Positions 47,501-60,500 of a stretch of 64,000 nt of DNA are shown here, piece by piece; positions within the stretch are counted from its first letter, which is position 1; each line of letters opens with the position of its first letter. The DNA comes from Litoditis marina. Lineage: Eukaryota > Nematoda > Chromadorea > Rhabditida > Rhabditidae. The DNA is taken from NCBI GenBank assembly GCA_964036275.1, contig OZ038435.1, forward strand, positions 16,876,270-16,940,269, read 5' to 3'. The position numbers were made by a program, and so were the translations under genes. The notes beneath the pieces are model-generated. The model was not told the origin of the DNA. It worked only from the letters and a program-made list of their open reading frames with translations, and ran no database searches.

Positions 47501-47899
47501 GCTTTCTTCTTTTTTATTCAATTTTGATACGTTCATTTATTGTGGTTTAGCCGTTATTCATCTTGCTTAAAATTTTTGGAACATTACATACTTTTTCAGT
47601 AAATTTTTGTTCATGCACTGTCTAAATTTAAACTCAAATCGGTTTCAAATATTTTCTTTGATGACGTCTGCTAGTAGTGAAAACAGAACAATTTTCAAAA
47701 GAAGTTTGAAACATGCTACTATTTATTCTTACTCACAATTCAACGTATTTTACTTACCATAATTCAAAGCTTCTATTTTAATTACAATATTTCACCTTTG
47801 TGTTCATAGTAGGAGCACAGGAGTAGGCGTATGCAGTCAAGTGTGTTAATTTGCTTGAAATCCCATGAATTTCGAGTTCAACGAAGCATGAAGCAGGTT
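44560..47899 (-). CDS. Five exons of an unrecognised protein, or N-terminal extension of the kinase
   Basis: Minus-strand exons 47899-47796, 47090-47017, 46583-46494, 46132-46016 and 44636-44560 have good splice sites and join in one frame for about 153 residues. Landmarks: SCFVELEIHG in the first, IIFEQRERGDVIQLEDCKL in the second, VLMENKATVYEFQTIDPAQ in the fourth and FPKTVHLIFSATRDWPL in the fifth. The last exon ends in phase 1 at a perfect GTAAGT donor and joins the kinase exon as G|AA ATG in frame. Read through that donor instead, the frame stays open to a stop at 44492, which would make a separate upstream gene. The first exon's frame is open upstream to an ATG at 47969 with a hydrophobic start (ISLLILSFFPPNICV), possibly a signal peptide. 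No family recognised. Confidence 0.5.
45526..45760. repeat. G/C-run dispersed repeat, copy A
   Basis: Begins GGGAGTAGTTTACATTTGCC and contains TGGTCGAAAATGGGTTGAAA, GGGGGGCGATTATACACCAT and a run of about 16 G at 45710-45725. Nearly the same segment occurs at 49479-49690. Confidence 0.8.
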
Positions 47900-48321
47900 C
47901 TAAGTAGGAAACACAAATATTTGGGGGAAAAAATGACAAAATCAACAGACTAATACCAAACTCGTTCATTTGATCAGCTTACACAGCAGAAGTTTCGCGC
48001 TCAGATCGGACGCCGAAGAGTTCAAGGCGAACAGTTAGACTGCATCTAAAAAACGTTAAATCGAACAAGATTTCGCGATTTCAACTCAAATCTTATTATG
48101 CAAACTTGGAACCAAAATAGACCTTCGATTGAGACTCTTACTCTTTTCCTTTTTCTGATCTCTCCTTTTTTGGTTCCTTCTTCACTGGAGTTTGGGCTTT
48201 TCAACTCAATTTCTTCAGGCAAAGTTTGAACTGAAATAGGCCTACCACTGAGACTCAAAATCTTCTCATATTTATTATTTTTTCCTTTCCACTTTAGCCT
48301 TCCCTTTTCTCTTTTCCTTCC

Positions 48322-48326
<5 letters not shown>

Positions 48327-48412
<86 letters not shown>
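48327..48412. repeat. (CT)n microsatellite
   Basis: About 85 bp of nearly perfect CT repeat. It creates a spurious Arg/Glu-rich open frame on the minus strand (48046-48465). Confidence 0.9.
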
Positions 48413-48414
<2 letters not shown>

Positions 48415-49314
48415 TCTCTTTTTTACCCCACACCGTTCTTTCTCTGTTTGCAAACTGTCAATCAACTGTTATCACTGATAATAATACACTTATTCCTCAC
48501 CTCAGAGTTAATCATAAACCACTATCGATTTTTCAGTTCATAGTAATTATAAATACAACCGGTTATTTACAGTGTTGCGACACTACCAGAAAAGTAACCT
48601 TTTTTGTTTCCGAACAAAGTGATAATCCAACCAAAAGTGATGTGATGAAATGAAATTAAGTTTTCGAGTTTGGAAATTAACACTTTATTCGAGAAATATG
48701 ACATTTTTTTAACAAAAATATGACAATTTTCGAAAATCCCCATGTCTCAAGTGTTTATTCATCTATTTTCTTACAAATTATTCCACTCAGTCTGATTTTC
48801 GAAACAATGGGAGAATTTCCCGGGGATTCTTTCTAGATGAGAAAAACATATCATTTTGACAGAGTTAAGTACTCACTTGATGTAGATTAGTTGAAATTTG
48901 ATCATTGTTTCGAAAATCAGAACGCATGTTTGGAATTTCCGTCTCGCTATCAGCAAATGACTGTCATTTTTTGGCTTCGAGCACTTTGCACTTTGAACTC
49001 CCCAGGTTTTCCAAATACTGAAACATCGAATATATATAAATTTTTACTAAATTGGTTATCGGAACCAAATTTTATATGTACCACCCATCCTAAAAATTGA
49101 TACGTAGAGAACCATGTGAGCGTAATTTTTTGTTTGAAAAATGCAAGTGGAAGAATGAGTAGAATTAATATGATTTCTCGTTTCAAGTTTGAGTGGGTTT
49201 ATCATATGTGAGAAACACGGCAGAACTACCGAATATCGATTGAAATGCATATTTCCTGTCTTTTTTGAGCAATCCCTATATTTCTCACTCTTTTGAGCAA
49301 TCCCTATACATTTT

Positions 49315-50115
49315 TGCAGTTGCTGCAAATTGCCGCTGCAGTCAGATGCAGCTGCAATTTTCCGCAGCGTAAAAGTATGAACAACCCAGCGTAATTTCTA
49401 ACACAATTCAAGATAATCCAAAAATTCAATTCGGAAATAGTGAATCTATATTTCAAATTGGAGTATTCAACATCTTGGGAGTAGTTTACATTTGCCCCCC
49501 ACCCTGGTCGAAAATGGGTTGAAAAGGGCCCGTACTGCAATCGCCCCCCACCTTTGGGGGGCGATTATACACCATGCTTATTTACTGCAGTCTTCGGTTG
49601 AGTGGGAGGTGATTGTTCATCAGTTCCGGGTATGTACTATCACCCCCCATTTTGTTTTGTGGGGGGTGATTGTTCATTGTCGAAGATGTACAATGTACCC
49701 CCACTCATTTACCATTTACCATTTACCCCCTTCGCGCGACTTGTGCCAACAGGATTTTTTATTTTTAGACTAATAAACTCCTAGTCAACTGCTACTACAT
49801 ATTGGATTTTAATTATGGCACGCCTAAAATAGTGAAAAAAGATTGATAACGATACAAACATCATAAAAAGGGTAACTACATTGCAGTGCAGTATGGTCAT
49901 GTCAATACTGCAATTTACGCTGCAGTCAGCTTAAATTACGCTCAATTCAGCGTAAAAAACGCTGCAGCTGGCTTAAAAAAGTATGACCAACACAACTGCA
50001 GCGTATTTTTGCAGTTGCAGTCGACTGCATTGGCGTAAAAATCAATACGCGTATTTTCGACAAGATTTACGCTGCATCTAGCTGCAACTGCAAAAAGTAT
50101 GAACGAAGCCTATGA
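49315..50115. repeat. GCAGCGTAA-type palindromic repeats with an embedded G/C-run repeat (copy B)
   Basis: 49315-49385 and 49880-50115 are rich in TGCAGTTGCAG, GCAGCGTAA and TTACGCTGCA motifs in both orientations, with AAAAGTATGAAC-like ends: an imperfect palindromic element. Copy B of the G/C-run repeat (49479-49690) lies between them and matches 45526-45750. Confidence 0.65.
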
Positions 50116-51155
50116 CGAAATATTTCAGGCAGTGGTGAGAAGGACGCTCAAGATGTGGCGGCATGTTATGTGAGTTACTTAAATTTTTTCCAAATTGGAA
50201 ATCTGAAAAATGAACAGCATTTTACATCACTTGCACTTTTAGATACATCTTGTATTACTGGAATAATTTACACAAACCTGCCTATTCAAAATATTAATTC
50301 TCTCATACATATCTTTTGAAGTAACTTTTAGTTGTGTAGAACAGATTGTAGAAAAAGGTGCAGGAACTATTGGAAAAACACTGAAACTCCGAACTCCAAC
50401 TAGTTAAAACAGTTGAACATTTCATTCATTACTTACTTACTTACCTACTTACTTACAAAATGGTTAATTCATGAAAAAATAATATTTCCAGAAATGTCTG
50501 TCTGTTTCTCTGCGTCTCCTCGTTTGCGTGTACTCTCTGTCCGTTGAGAGTCCCCCCGAGGCCACGCCCCCTGAACCAGTACAAACTACCCGTGATGCCG
50601 GAATTCAAAACTGAGGAAATGCCCAAGTTTTGTGGGTTTTCAATAATTATCGATCGATCTTCCAATCGTTAGGAGCTTTTTTAGAGTAATTTAGATGAGA
50701 TTTAGCTTTTAGATGAGACCGATGTGCTCAAAACGGAGGAAACCCAAGTTTCGTGAGTTTCCTTGCAAAACAACTGGGTCACTTAGGAATCGAACCAGAG
50801 ATCAAAACAGTACAGTCGGGAACTTTGCCAATGTACCGTGGAATCACGGTAGAATCAAACCGACCACATCACAAAGCACAACCGTTCAATCGGACTGTGT
50901 TACTGTAGGAGGTCCAAGTTCAATAGTGACCAAATCGTCCCTCGCTACGGGCTATTTTTCACAAATTTCGACCGATAAGCAACAAATGTAACCTACAAGC
51001 ACAGCGAGAAAAATCTACCAAACAAGCTCGGATCATTCTGGTGTAACGAGCTGAGAAGGTGATTTGCTTTCTGTGTTTGTAGTTTGGTGGCGGTGTGGTC
51101 GCGCCGATCAAACTACAACCAAGGTAATTAATTCACTTCAAGTATTTATGTTCAG

Positions 51156-54100
51156 GCAATTTCTCGCGTGCGCTTCCCGTCGGAAAAGAGTGTAGGAGGG
51201 GATTTGAGAAGATATTCTGCAGCACCGATCGAGCTATCGGTAGGTTCTAAATTTTCGGACGAGTGGTTGTTTTAGGGCGAAATAGCGTGTAGATCAAGGA
51301 GACGCAGAGTACTGGTTACTCTTTTTGTATGTCCCATTCAAACTTCGTTTATGTTACTTCGTAATTGGTAGTTCATAAATTTCGTCCACAAGTGTCAGTT
51401 TCGTGAATGATACTCAAACAAAAACGAAACAAACTCAAAAAGTTGAACTTGGGTATAACTCTAATGGTACCTATATTTCGTTTGTATCTTCTTTTGTTTC
51501 AGAATCTTTCTCGAACAGCGCTGGTCCCGAGGACCCTTCCCTCTGCTCGAAGTCCGCCCATCAGTGGGAGAACAGCAAGTGGATTGTACGATGTAGGTGT
51601 TATCCAACTAAACGTAAAACTCTATTCTCATTGGATAACATCATGCACATTTCTCTCTTTTCTAACTCATGAAGTTGTTGATTGTTTATTGGAACAGTTC
51701 GAGACACTTTTTCACGTTTGAAATTTTTCGTACAATTTAGATTGTGAGGGAAATGCTCTAAGCTACAGTGAGCTAAAGCAAAACGTCTTACTGTCCACAT
51801 TCTTGTCAGAGTTGTTTCAAAATTAATGCTGTATCTGAGCGTTTATCCAATTTGATTGGGTGACGATTAAGCTTGAACTCATGGAGCCGATATCTCCTAT
51901 TAAAAACTGTATGAATGGTTTTTCTCCGAATTTGTACAAACATAGTTTTTTGATGTAAACTATCAATTGTGATACTTTGAACTCTCTGTTGATGTTCGAA
52001 GTTGAGTTATAGGTTGTAGCTTAATGCATTTAAGCTTATTCGTCACCCACTCGTCATTCAATTTGCAGGGTTCGATTCCTTAGGTAAACCGGCCGCCGGC
52101 GTAAGCGACGGTAACTACTACTGGTTGGGAGACTACGAAACATGTCAGGAGCTCAGAGGGTAGGTCAAGTATTGATTTATTGATCTAAACGATTACATTT
52201 TTATGTGCTCAAAAACTAAAGAGTTGAAAGAATCAAGAAAACGACACATTTGACCGATTTGACCCGAAACATCTGCTGCAAACGTACAAATTGTCACCCA
52301 CCAAGTTTGAACTGTTTCAAACTTCACCATTTTCAGTTCCAACCTGTTCGACGGTCAATACTGTCGTGTTGAGCTGGAGGTTCCCGATGCCTTGGTACGT
52401 TGACGGACAATCTCGATATATTGCTGCTTGTTTTTCATGCAATTTTCGAACACTAGTTGGTAGAAATTTCCAATGATACTGTGGCAGCGTGTCAATGAAC
52501 TTTCAGATGAACTATTTTTGCATAGGGAATTAACGTTTTCTGAGCTGTCTTCAATACGGTAACAAACTTAAACGCCACCGGCTCGGTTAGAGTGGCGAGA
52601 ACCACTGAGGATTCGCTCTTTCCAAAGCAAGCCCATACGGCGTGTGTTTGTAGTCTGATGTGCTGCCGTAAAAATTCGCGAATGAAGGCGTATACTTGTA
52701 TCTTAGTTCAAACTACAACTCGATCGTTGAGTTCAGAGGCGGTTTACACATGCAACTGGGTTGCATGCGACCAAAATGCAACCGGGTTGCATGTGTTAAG
52801 AAAAGTCGGTTGCTTTCCAAATGCAACCGGGTTGCTTTTGGTTGCTTTTCAAATGCAACCAAACACTCAATTTTTGGACATTTTCCGGTTTTTAATGCAA
52901 TTTGGTTGCATTTGGTTGCATTTGAAAAGCAACCAAACTGTCTTTACACATGCAACTTGGTTGCATTTTGGTTGCATGCAACCCGGTTGCAATTGGCCGA
53001 GTTCAGAGTATATACCAGCTGTTGAGTTCAAACTACAACTTGTATTTCAGGTGGAGGAAGGCTGTCCGCAGACGGATCCCCTGGCAATAAACCTCGGAGT
53101 CTGCTTCCCCGCCGCATGCACAGCAGAAGAACTGGCCACCGTATCCCAATGTAGGTCTCGAAACGAAAAACAGAACTTCGAATTGAACTATATTCATTGA
53201 ATTTACTAAAAACTTCAAATACGTATTTATGCAACAGAAATAAAGTTGTCCCTCCGTCCTAACTTTCTTCAAGGGTTACACAAACAGATAAAATCATGTA
53301 TTCGGTATCCTAATTTATTCGTGTACATCTTTCTTTGACGTCCTGATCTTTTGTAGAGTCTGTAATGCATATGGTGAACATGAAAAAAGTTGAGAGTCCA
53401 CTAAAAAATGCTAGAAACATTTTTGTTCATCTCGAATTTGTAACGTCGACTATTTGTGTATTGCAGCCATCTCTCCGTACAAGCTGTCAGTGGACTGCGA
53501 GTTCGATGTTGGATGGTCGTATGCTGCCTATTTCTTCATGTCAGTTTCTTAAAGGCACGGTGTAGGATTTGTCAAATCGTTGTGGACACCGTACCATCGA
53601 TTTTGTAGGGGGCGGGGTTTGGCGAGCGGCCAGTTCGTCTGCGTATCATTGATCTACACACTTTCTCAACTGCTGGCAGATAATCAACGACCGCTCGCCC
53701 CGCATCGCTCAATCAATCGAACCCTCTGCTGTCTTTATGGGGAAAATGGCGACAATACCGCTCGAACATAAAAAAATATAGCAAAGTATTTCACAAGTTG
53801 TAGGAGTACTAAAGCCTTTGAATCAAGTTCCATCTCAACAAAGAACGAAACGCAGCAATTACAAGTGATTGTTTTGACATCTCTTCTAACTGCGGAAGAT
53901 CTTACGCGTATTTACTGTGTCTCGATTTACACGGTATCCTTTTTGTGGCTCGAAACGTAATGGGTGAACTCTGTAAAACTTTTGTATAGTCGTCACCAAC
54001 GGAAAGGCGGGAGGGTACTGTATATCTCACTTCCCGCTGTGTACGCACACATGTCCTCAATTAATAAGCTTGGCGGTTAAGTGCTTCAATAGCCCACTGG

Positions 54101-54428
54101 TTGACGCCCTGCTACGAATTTTTTGCTCGCAGGTTCGATTCCGGCGAGCGACCGAAATTTATCAATTTGGCTTCCTATAAGAACGGTCGTGGGGGGTCTA
54201 GAAAGTGTTGTAACGTAGCGGTATCGGCTTTAAAGGTACTTGCCACTGAGAAAATACCATTTTTTTCTTCTCATAGTCTATGAAATATATAAGTGTCTTC
54301 AGTTTCGTGTGCGTCATGTGGCTCGGTGTCCAGTTGTACGCAACGACCATGGAAAGTCGCAGTGACAAATGGTACTGGACCAGTCTTTCCATGAAACAAA
54401 ACGCGAATCGAGCACTTTCAACGAAAAG
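51156..54428 (+). CDS. NRF-6-like (nose resistant to fluoxetine) acyltransferase, 5' part
   Basis: Seven phase-compatible exons: 51156-51239, 51503-51592, 52069-52159, 52337-52394, 53051-53150, 53467-53539, 54294-54428; about 210 residues, open at both ends. The extracellular NRF domain is clear: paired cysteines (GKECRRGFEKIFC), FDSLGKPAAGVSDGNYYWLG, DYETCQEL, GQYCRVELE, GCPQTDPLAINLGVCFPAAC and KLSVDCEF. A first membrane span follows (YAAYFFIVFSFVCVMWLGVQ), then the start of an acyltransferase-3 region (SLSMKQNANRALSTKR). Family members are multipass membrane proteins linked to lipid transport and drug uptake in C. elegans. The last exon uses a TATAAG acceptor because TCATAG 17 nt upstream leads to a stop in the required phase. 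The remaining acyltransferase exons are not in the window; the intron after 54428 runs into satellite DNA. The start codon was not found. Confidence 0.8.
52739..52998. repeat. GGTTGCA-rich palindromic MITE in the NRF-like gene
   Basis: About 260 bp in which TGCAACC/GGTTGCA motifs recur in both orientations, forming an imperfect palindrome with matching TTTACACATGCAAC segments. It is flanked by a direct repeat GAGTTCAGAG at 52729-52738 and 52999-53008, a likely 10-bp target duplication. Lies in the intron before exon 53051. Confidence 0.8.
54083..54155 (+). mobile_element. tRNA-derived SINE head or tRNA relic
   Basis: TAGCCCACTGGTTGACGCC (A-box-like) and GCAGGTTCGATTCCGGC (B-box with T-arm pairing) are spaced as in a tRNA, but a proper anticodon stem is not visible. 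Probably the head of a SINE in the last intron before the terminal exon seen. A bare T-arm (GTGAGTTCGAATCTCAC) at about 24152-24168 may be a similar fragment. Confidence 0.45.
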
Positions 54429-54554
54429 GTGAGCTTATTTCTGAGGTATTCGGCTTCTTTTCGGTTATCTGAATGAGTAATCCATTGCTAACATTCACAA
54501 CAGGAATCCAGTACACAGTTTTTCTTTTTTTCGTATCATTAAAATTTACATTGT

Positions 54555-57500
54555 GTCTCTTTCTCTTTTCCATTGTCTCTCTCTCTATTCTGCCCCTACT
54601 CCAGTAAGGGCTTCCAAAAATTGTTCTCTAGGTCTTACAAAGACCTTGAATCTATTTAAATGGTTCGAATCTGTTCTGTGAATAGTCAGGTCGTTCCTAT
54701 CTTGGTCGTATTTAGTATAGGTGAGGGGGAAACTGTCTGTCCTCCCTGCGTCTCTCTCTTTTCCATTGTCTCTCTCTCTATTCTGCCCCTACTCCAGTAA
54801 GGGCTTCCAAAAATTGTTCTCTAGGTCTTACAAAGACCTTGAATCTATTTAAATGGTTCGAATCTGTTATGTGAATAGTCAGGTCGTTCCTATCTTGGTC
54901 GTATTTAGTATAGGTGAGGGGGAAACTGTCTGTCCCCCCCTTCGTCTCTCTATTTTCCATTGTCTCTCTCTATTCTGCCCCTACTCCAGTAAGGGCTTCC
55001 AAAAATTGTTCTCTAGGTCTTACAAAGACCTTGAATCTATTTAAATGGTTCGAAACTGTTCTGTGAATAGTCAGGTCTGTTCCTATTTCTGTCGTATTTA
55101 GTATAGGTGAGGGGGAAACTGTCTGTCCCCCTGCGTCTCTCTCTTTTCCATTGTCTCTCTCTATTCTGCCCCTACTCCAGTAAGGACTTCCAAAAATTGT
55201 TCTCTGGGTCTTACAAAGACCTTGAATCTATTTAAATGGTTCGAAACTGTTCTGTGAATAGTCAGGTCTGTACCTATTTCTGTCGTATTTAGTATAGGTG
55301 AGGGGGAAGCTGTCTGTCCCCCTGCGTCTCTCTCTTTTCCATTGTCTCTCTCTCTATTCTGCCCCTACTCCAGTAAGGACTTCCAAAAATTGTTCTCTGG
55401 GTCTTACAAAGACCTTGAATCTATTTAAATGGTTCGAAACTGTTCTGTGAATAGTCAGGTCTGTTCCTATTTCTGTCGTATTTAGTATAGGTGAGGGGGA
55501 AACTGTCTGTCCTCCCTGCGTCTCTCTCTTTTCCATTGTCTCTCTCTATTCTGCCCCTACTCCAGTAAGGGCTTCCAAAAATTGTTCTCTAGGTCTTACA
55601 AAGACCTTGAATCTATTTAAATGGTTCGAATCTGTTCTGTGAATAGTCAGGTCGTTCCTATTTCTGTCGTATTTAGTATAGGTGAGGGGGAAACTGTCTG
55701 TCCCCCTGCGTCTCTCTCTTTTCCATTGTCTCTCTCTATTCTGCCCCTACTCCAGTAAGGACTTCCAAAAATTGTTCTCTAGGTCTTACCAAGACCTTGA
55801 ATCTATTTAAATGGTTCGAATCTGTTCTGTGAATAGTCAGGTCGTTCCTATTTCTGTCGTATTTAGTATAGGTGAGGGGGAAACTGTCTGTCCCCCTGCG
55901 TCTCTCTCTTTTCCATTGTCTCTCTCTATTCTGCCCCTACTCCAGTAAGGGTTTCCAAAAATTGTTCTCTAGGTCTTACAAAGACCTTGAATCTATTTAA
56001 ATGGTTCGAAACTGTTCTGTGAATAGTCAGGTCTGTTCCTATTTCTGTCGTATTTAGTATAGGTGAGGGGGAAACTGTCTGTCCCCCCTTCGTCTCTCTC
56101 TTTTCCATTGTCTCTCTCTATTCTGCCCCTACTCCAGTAAGGGCTTCCAAAAATTGTTCTCTAGGTCTTACAAAGACCTTGAATCTATTTAAATGGTTCG
56201 AATCTGTTCTGTGAATAGTCAGGTCGTTCCTATCTTGGTCGTATTTAGTATAGGTGAGGGGGAAACTGTCTGTCCCCCTTCGTCTCTCTCTTTTCCATTG
56301 CCTCTCTCTATTCTGCCCCTACTCCAGTAAGGGCTTCCAAAAATTGTTCTCTAGGTCTTACAAAGACCTTGAATCTATTTAAATGGTTCGAATCTGTTCT
56401 GTGAATAGTCAGGTCGTTCCTATCTTGGTCGTATTTAGTATAGGTGAGGGGGAAACTGTCTGTCCTCCCTGCGTCTCTCTCTTTTCCATTGTCTCTCTCT
56501 ATTCTGCCCCTACTCCAGTAAGGGCTTCCAAAAATTGTTCTCTGGGTCTTACAAAGACCTTGAATCTATTTAAATGGTTCGAAACTGTTCTGTGAATAGT
56601 CAGGTCTGTTCCTATTTCTGTCGTATTTAGTATAGGTGAGGGGGAAACTGTCTGTCCCCCTGCGTCTCTCTCTTTTCCATTGTCTCTCTCTATTCTGCCC
56701 CTACTCCAGTAAGGGCTTCCAAAAATTGTTCTCTAGGTCTTACAAAGACCTTGAATCTATTTAAATGGTTCGAAACTGTTCTGTGAATAGTCAGGTCTGT
56801 TCCTATTTCTGTCGTATTTAGTATAGGTGAGGGGGAAACTGTCTGTCCCCCTTCGTCTCTCTCTTTTCCATTGCCTCTCTCTATTCTGCCCCTACTCCAG
56901 TAAGGGCTTCCAAAAATTGTTCTCTAGGTCTTACAAAGACCTTGAATCTATTTAAATGGTTCGAATCTGTTCTGTGAATAGTCAGGTCGTTCCTATCTTG
57001 GTCGTATTTAGTATAGGTGAGGGGGAAACTGTCTGTCCTCCCTGCGTCTCTCTCTTTTCCATTGTCTCTCTCTATTCTGCCCCTACTCCAGTAAGGGCTT
57101 CCAAAAATTGTTCTCTGGGTCTTACAAAGACCTTGAATCTATTTAAATGGTTCGAAACTGTTCTGTGAATAGTCAGGTCTGTTCCTATTTCTGTCGTATT
57201 TAGTATAGGTGAGGGGGAAACTGTCTGTCCTCCCTGCGTCTCTCTCTTTTCCATTGTCTCTCTCTATTCTGCCCCTACTCCAGTAAGGGCTTCCAAAAAT
57301 TGTTCTCTAGGTCTTACAAAGACCTTGAATCTATTTAAATGGTTCGAATCTGTTCTGTGAATAGTCAGGTCGTTCCTATTTCTGTCGTATTTAGTATAGG
57401 TGAGGGGGAAACTGTCTGTCCCCCTGCGTCTCTCTCTTTTCCATTGTCTCTCTCTATTCTGCCCCTACTCCAGTAAGGACTTCCAAAAATTGTTCTCTAG

Positions 57501-60500
57501 GTCTTACCAAGACCTTGAATCTATTTAAATGGTTCGAATCTGTTCTGTGAATAGTCAGGTCGTTCCTATTTCTGTCGTATTTAGTATAGGTGAGGGGGAA
57601 ACTGTCTGTCCCCCTGCGTCTCTCTCTTTTCCATTGTCTCTCTCTATTCTGCCCCTACTCCAGTAAGGGTTTCCAAAAATTGTTCTCTAGGTCTTACAAA
57701 GACCTTGAATCTATTTAAATGGTTCGAAACTGTTCTGTGAATAGTCAGGTCTGTTCCTATTTCTGTCGTATTTAGTATAGGTGAGGGGGAAACTGTCTGT
57801 CCCCCCTTCGTCTCTCTCTTTTCCATTGTCTCTCTCTATTCTGCCCCTACTCCAGTAAGGGCTTCCAAAAATTGTTCTCTAGGTCTTACAAAGACCTTGA
57901 ATCTATTTAAATGGTTCGAATCTGTTCTGTGAATAGTCAGGTCGTTCCTATCTTGGTCGTATTTAGTATAGGTGAGGGGGAAACTGTCTGTCCCCCTTCG
58001 TCTCTCTCTTTTCCATTGCCTCTCTCTATTCTGCCCCTACTCCAGTAAGGGCTTCCAAAAATTGTTCTCTAGGTCTTACAAAGACCTTGAATCTATTTAA
58101 ATGGTTCGAATCTGTTCTGTGAATAGTCAGGTCGTTCCTATCTTGGTCGTATTTAGTATAGGTGAGGGGGAAACTGTCTGTCCTCCCTGCGTCTCTCTCT
58201 TTTCCATTGTCTCTCTCTATTCTGCCCCTACTCCAGTAAGGGCTTCCAAAAATTGTTCTCTGGGTCTTACAAAGACCTTGAATCTATTTAAATGGTTCGA
58301 AACTGTTCTGTGAATAGTCAGGTCTGTTCCTATTTCTGTCGTATTTAGTATAGGTGAGGGGGAAACTGTCTGTCCCCCTGCGTCTCTCTCTTTTCCATTG
58401 TCTCTCTCTATTCTGCCCCTACTCCAGTAAGGGCTTCCAAAAATTGTTCTCTAGGTCTTACAAAGACCTTGAATCTATTTAAATGGTTCGAAACTGTTCT
58501 GTGAATAGTCAGGTCTGTTCCTATTTCTGTCGTATTTAGTATAGGTGAGGGGGAAACTGTCTGTCCCCCTTCGTCTCTCTCTTTTCCATTGCCTCTCTCT
58601 ATTCTGCCCCTACTCCAGTAAGGGCTTCCAAAAATTGTTCTCTAGGTCTTACAAAGACCTTGAATCTATTTAAATGGTTCGAATCTGTTCTGTGAATAGT
58701 CAGGTCGTTCCTATCTTGGTCGTATTTAGTATAGGTGAGGGGGAAACTGTCTGTCCTCCCTGCGTCTCTCTCTTTTCCATTGTCTCTCTCTATTCTGCCC
58801 CTACTCCAGTAAGGGCTTCCAAAAATTGTTCTCTGGGTCTTACAAAGACCTTGAATCTATTTAAATGGTTCGAAACTGTTCTGTGAATAGTCAGGTCTGT
58901 TCCTATTTCTGTCGTATTTAGTATAGGTGAGGGGGAAACTGTCTGTCCCCCTGCGTCTCTCTCTTTTCCATTGTCTCTCTCTATTCTGCCCCTACTCCAG
59001 TAAGGGCTTCCAAAAATTGTTCTCTAGGTCTTACAAAGACCTTGAATCTATTTAAATGGTTCGAAACTGTTCTGTGAATAGTCAGGTCTGTTCCTATTTC
59101 TGTCGTATTTAGTATAGGTGAGGGGGAAACTGTCTGTCCCCCTGCGTCTCTCTCTTTTCCATTGTCTCTCTCTATTCTGCCCCTACTCCAGTAAGGGCTT
59201 CCAAAAATTGTTCTCTAGGTGTTACAAAGACCTTGAATCTATTTAAATGGTTCGAATCTGTTCTGTGAATAGTCAGGTCGTTCCTATCTTGGTCGTATTT
59301 AGTATAGGTGAGGGGGAAACTGTCTGTCCCCCTTCGTCTCTCTCTTTTCCATTGCCTCTCTCTATTCTGCCCCTACTCCAGTAAGGGCTTCCAAAAATTG
59401 TTCTCTAGGTCTTACAAAGACCTTGAATCTATTTAAATGGTTCGAATCTGTTCTGTGAATAGTCAGGTCGTTCCTATCTTGGTCGTATTTAGTATAGGTG
59501 AGGGGGAAACTGTCTGTCCTCCCTGCGTCTCTCTCTTTTCCATTGTCTCTCTCTATTCTGCCCCTACTCCAGTAAGGGCTTCCAAAAATTGTTCTCTGGG
59601 TCTTACAAAGACCTTGAATCTATTTAAATGGTTCGAAACTGTTCTGTGGATAGTCAGGTCTGTTCCTATTTCTGTCGTATTTAGTATAGGTGAGGGGGAA
59701 ACTGTCTGTCCCCCTGCGTCTCTCTCTTTTCCATTGTCTCTCTCTATTCTGCCCCTACTCCAGTAAGGGCTTCCAAAAATTGTTCTCTAGGTCTTACAAA
59801 GACCTTGAATCTATTTAAATGGTTCGAAACTGTTCTGTGAATAGTCAGGTCTGTTCCTATTTCTGTCGTATTTAGTATAGGTGAGGGGGAAACTGTCTGT
59901 CCCCCTGCGTCTCTCTCTTTTCCATTGTCTCTCTCTATTCTGCCCCTACTCCAGTAAGGGCTTCCAAAAATTGTTCTCTAGGTGTTACAAAGACCTTGAA
60001 TCTATTTAAATGGTTCGAATCTGTTCTGTGAATAGTCAGGTCGTTCCTATCTTGGTCGTATTTAGTATAGGTGAGGGGGAAACTGTCTGTCCCCCTTCGT
60101 CTCTCTCTTTTCCATTGCCTCTCTCTATTCTGCCCCTACTCCAGTAAGGGCTTCCAAAAATTGTTCTCTAGGTCTTACAAAGACCTTGAATCTATTTAAA
60201 TGGTTCGAATCTGTTCTGTGAATAGTCAGGTCGTTCCTATCTTGGTCGTATTTAGTATAGGTGAGGGGGAAACTGTCTGTCCTCCCTGCGTCTCTCTCTT
60301 TTCCATTGTCTCTCTCTATTCTGCCCCTACTCCAGTAAGGGCTTCCAAAAATTGTTCTCTGGGTCTTACAAAGACCTTGAATCTATTTAAATGGTTCGAA
60401 ACTGTTCTGTGAATAGTCAGGTCTGTTCCTATTTCTGTCGTATTTAGTATAGGTGAGGGGGAAACTGTCTGTCCTCCCTGCGTCTCTCTCTTTTCCATTG

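Larger units (their letters stand above)
47970..51155. other. Repeat-rich intergenic stretch, gene content unclear
   Basis: Apart from the repeats listed, only weak exon candidates are visible. A minus-strand stretch at 48045-47976 reads CSLTVRLELFGV after a TTTTTTAG acceptor, resembling the end of a discoidin-type domain, but its phase does not join the exon at 47899. A plus-strand candidate exon, 50129-50169, lies between a TATTTCAG acceptor and a GTGAGT donor and might belong to the NRF-like gene. 48046-48300 contains a diverged tandem repeat (GAGTCTCAATCGAAGG / GAGTCTCAGTGGTAGG). Confidence 0.4.

Noticed and set aside
48046..48465. 139-codon minus-strand frame with a long Arg-Glu run
   Set aside because: The run is the translation of a CT microsatellite. 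The rest is low complexity; a small exon (QTLPEEIELKSPN) cannot be excluded but does not join its neighbours in phase.
52592..53200. 202-codon plus-strand frame
   Set aside because: It fuses a MITE, rich in GGTTGCA motifs, to a true NRF exon (53051-53150). Only the exon part is coding.
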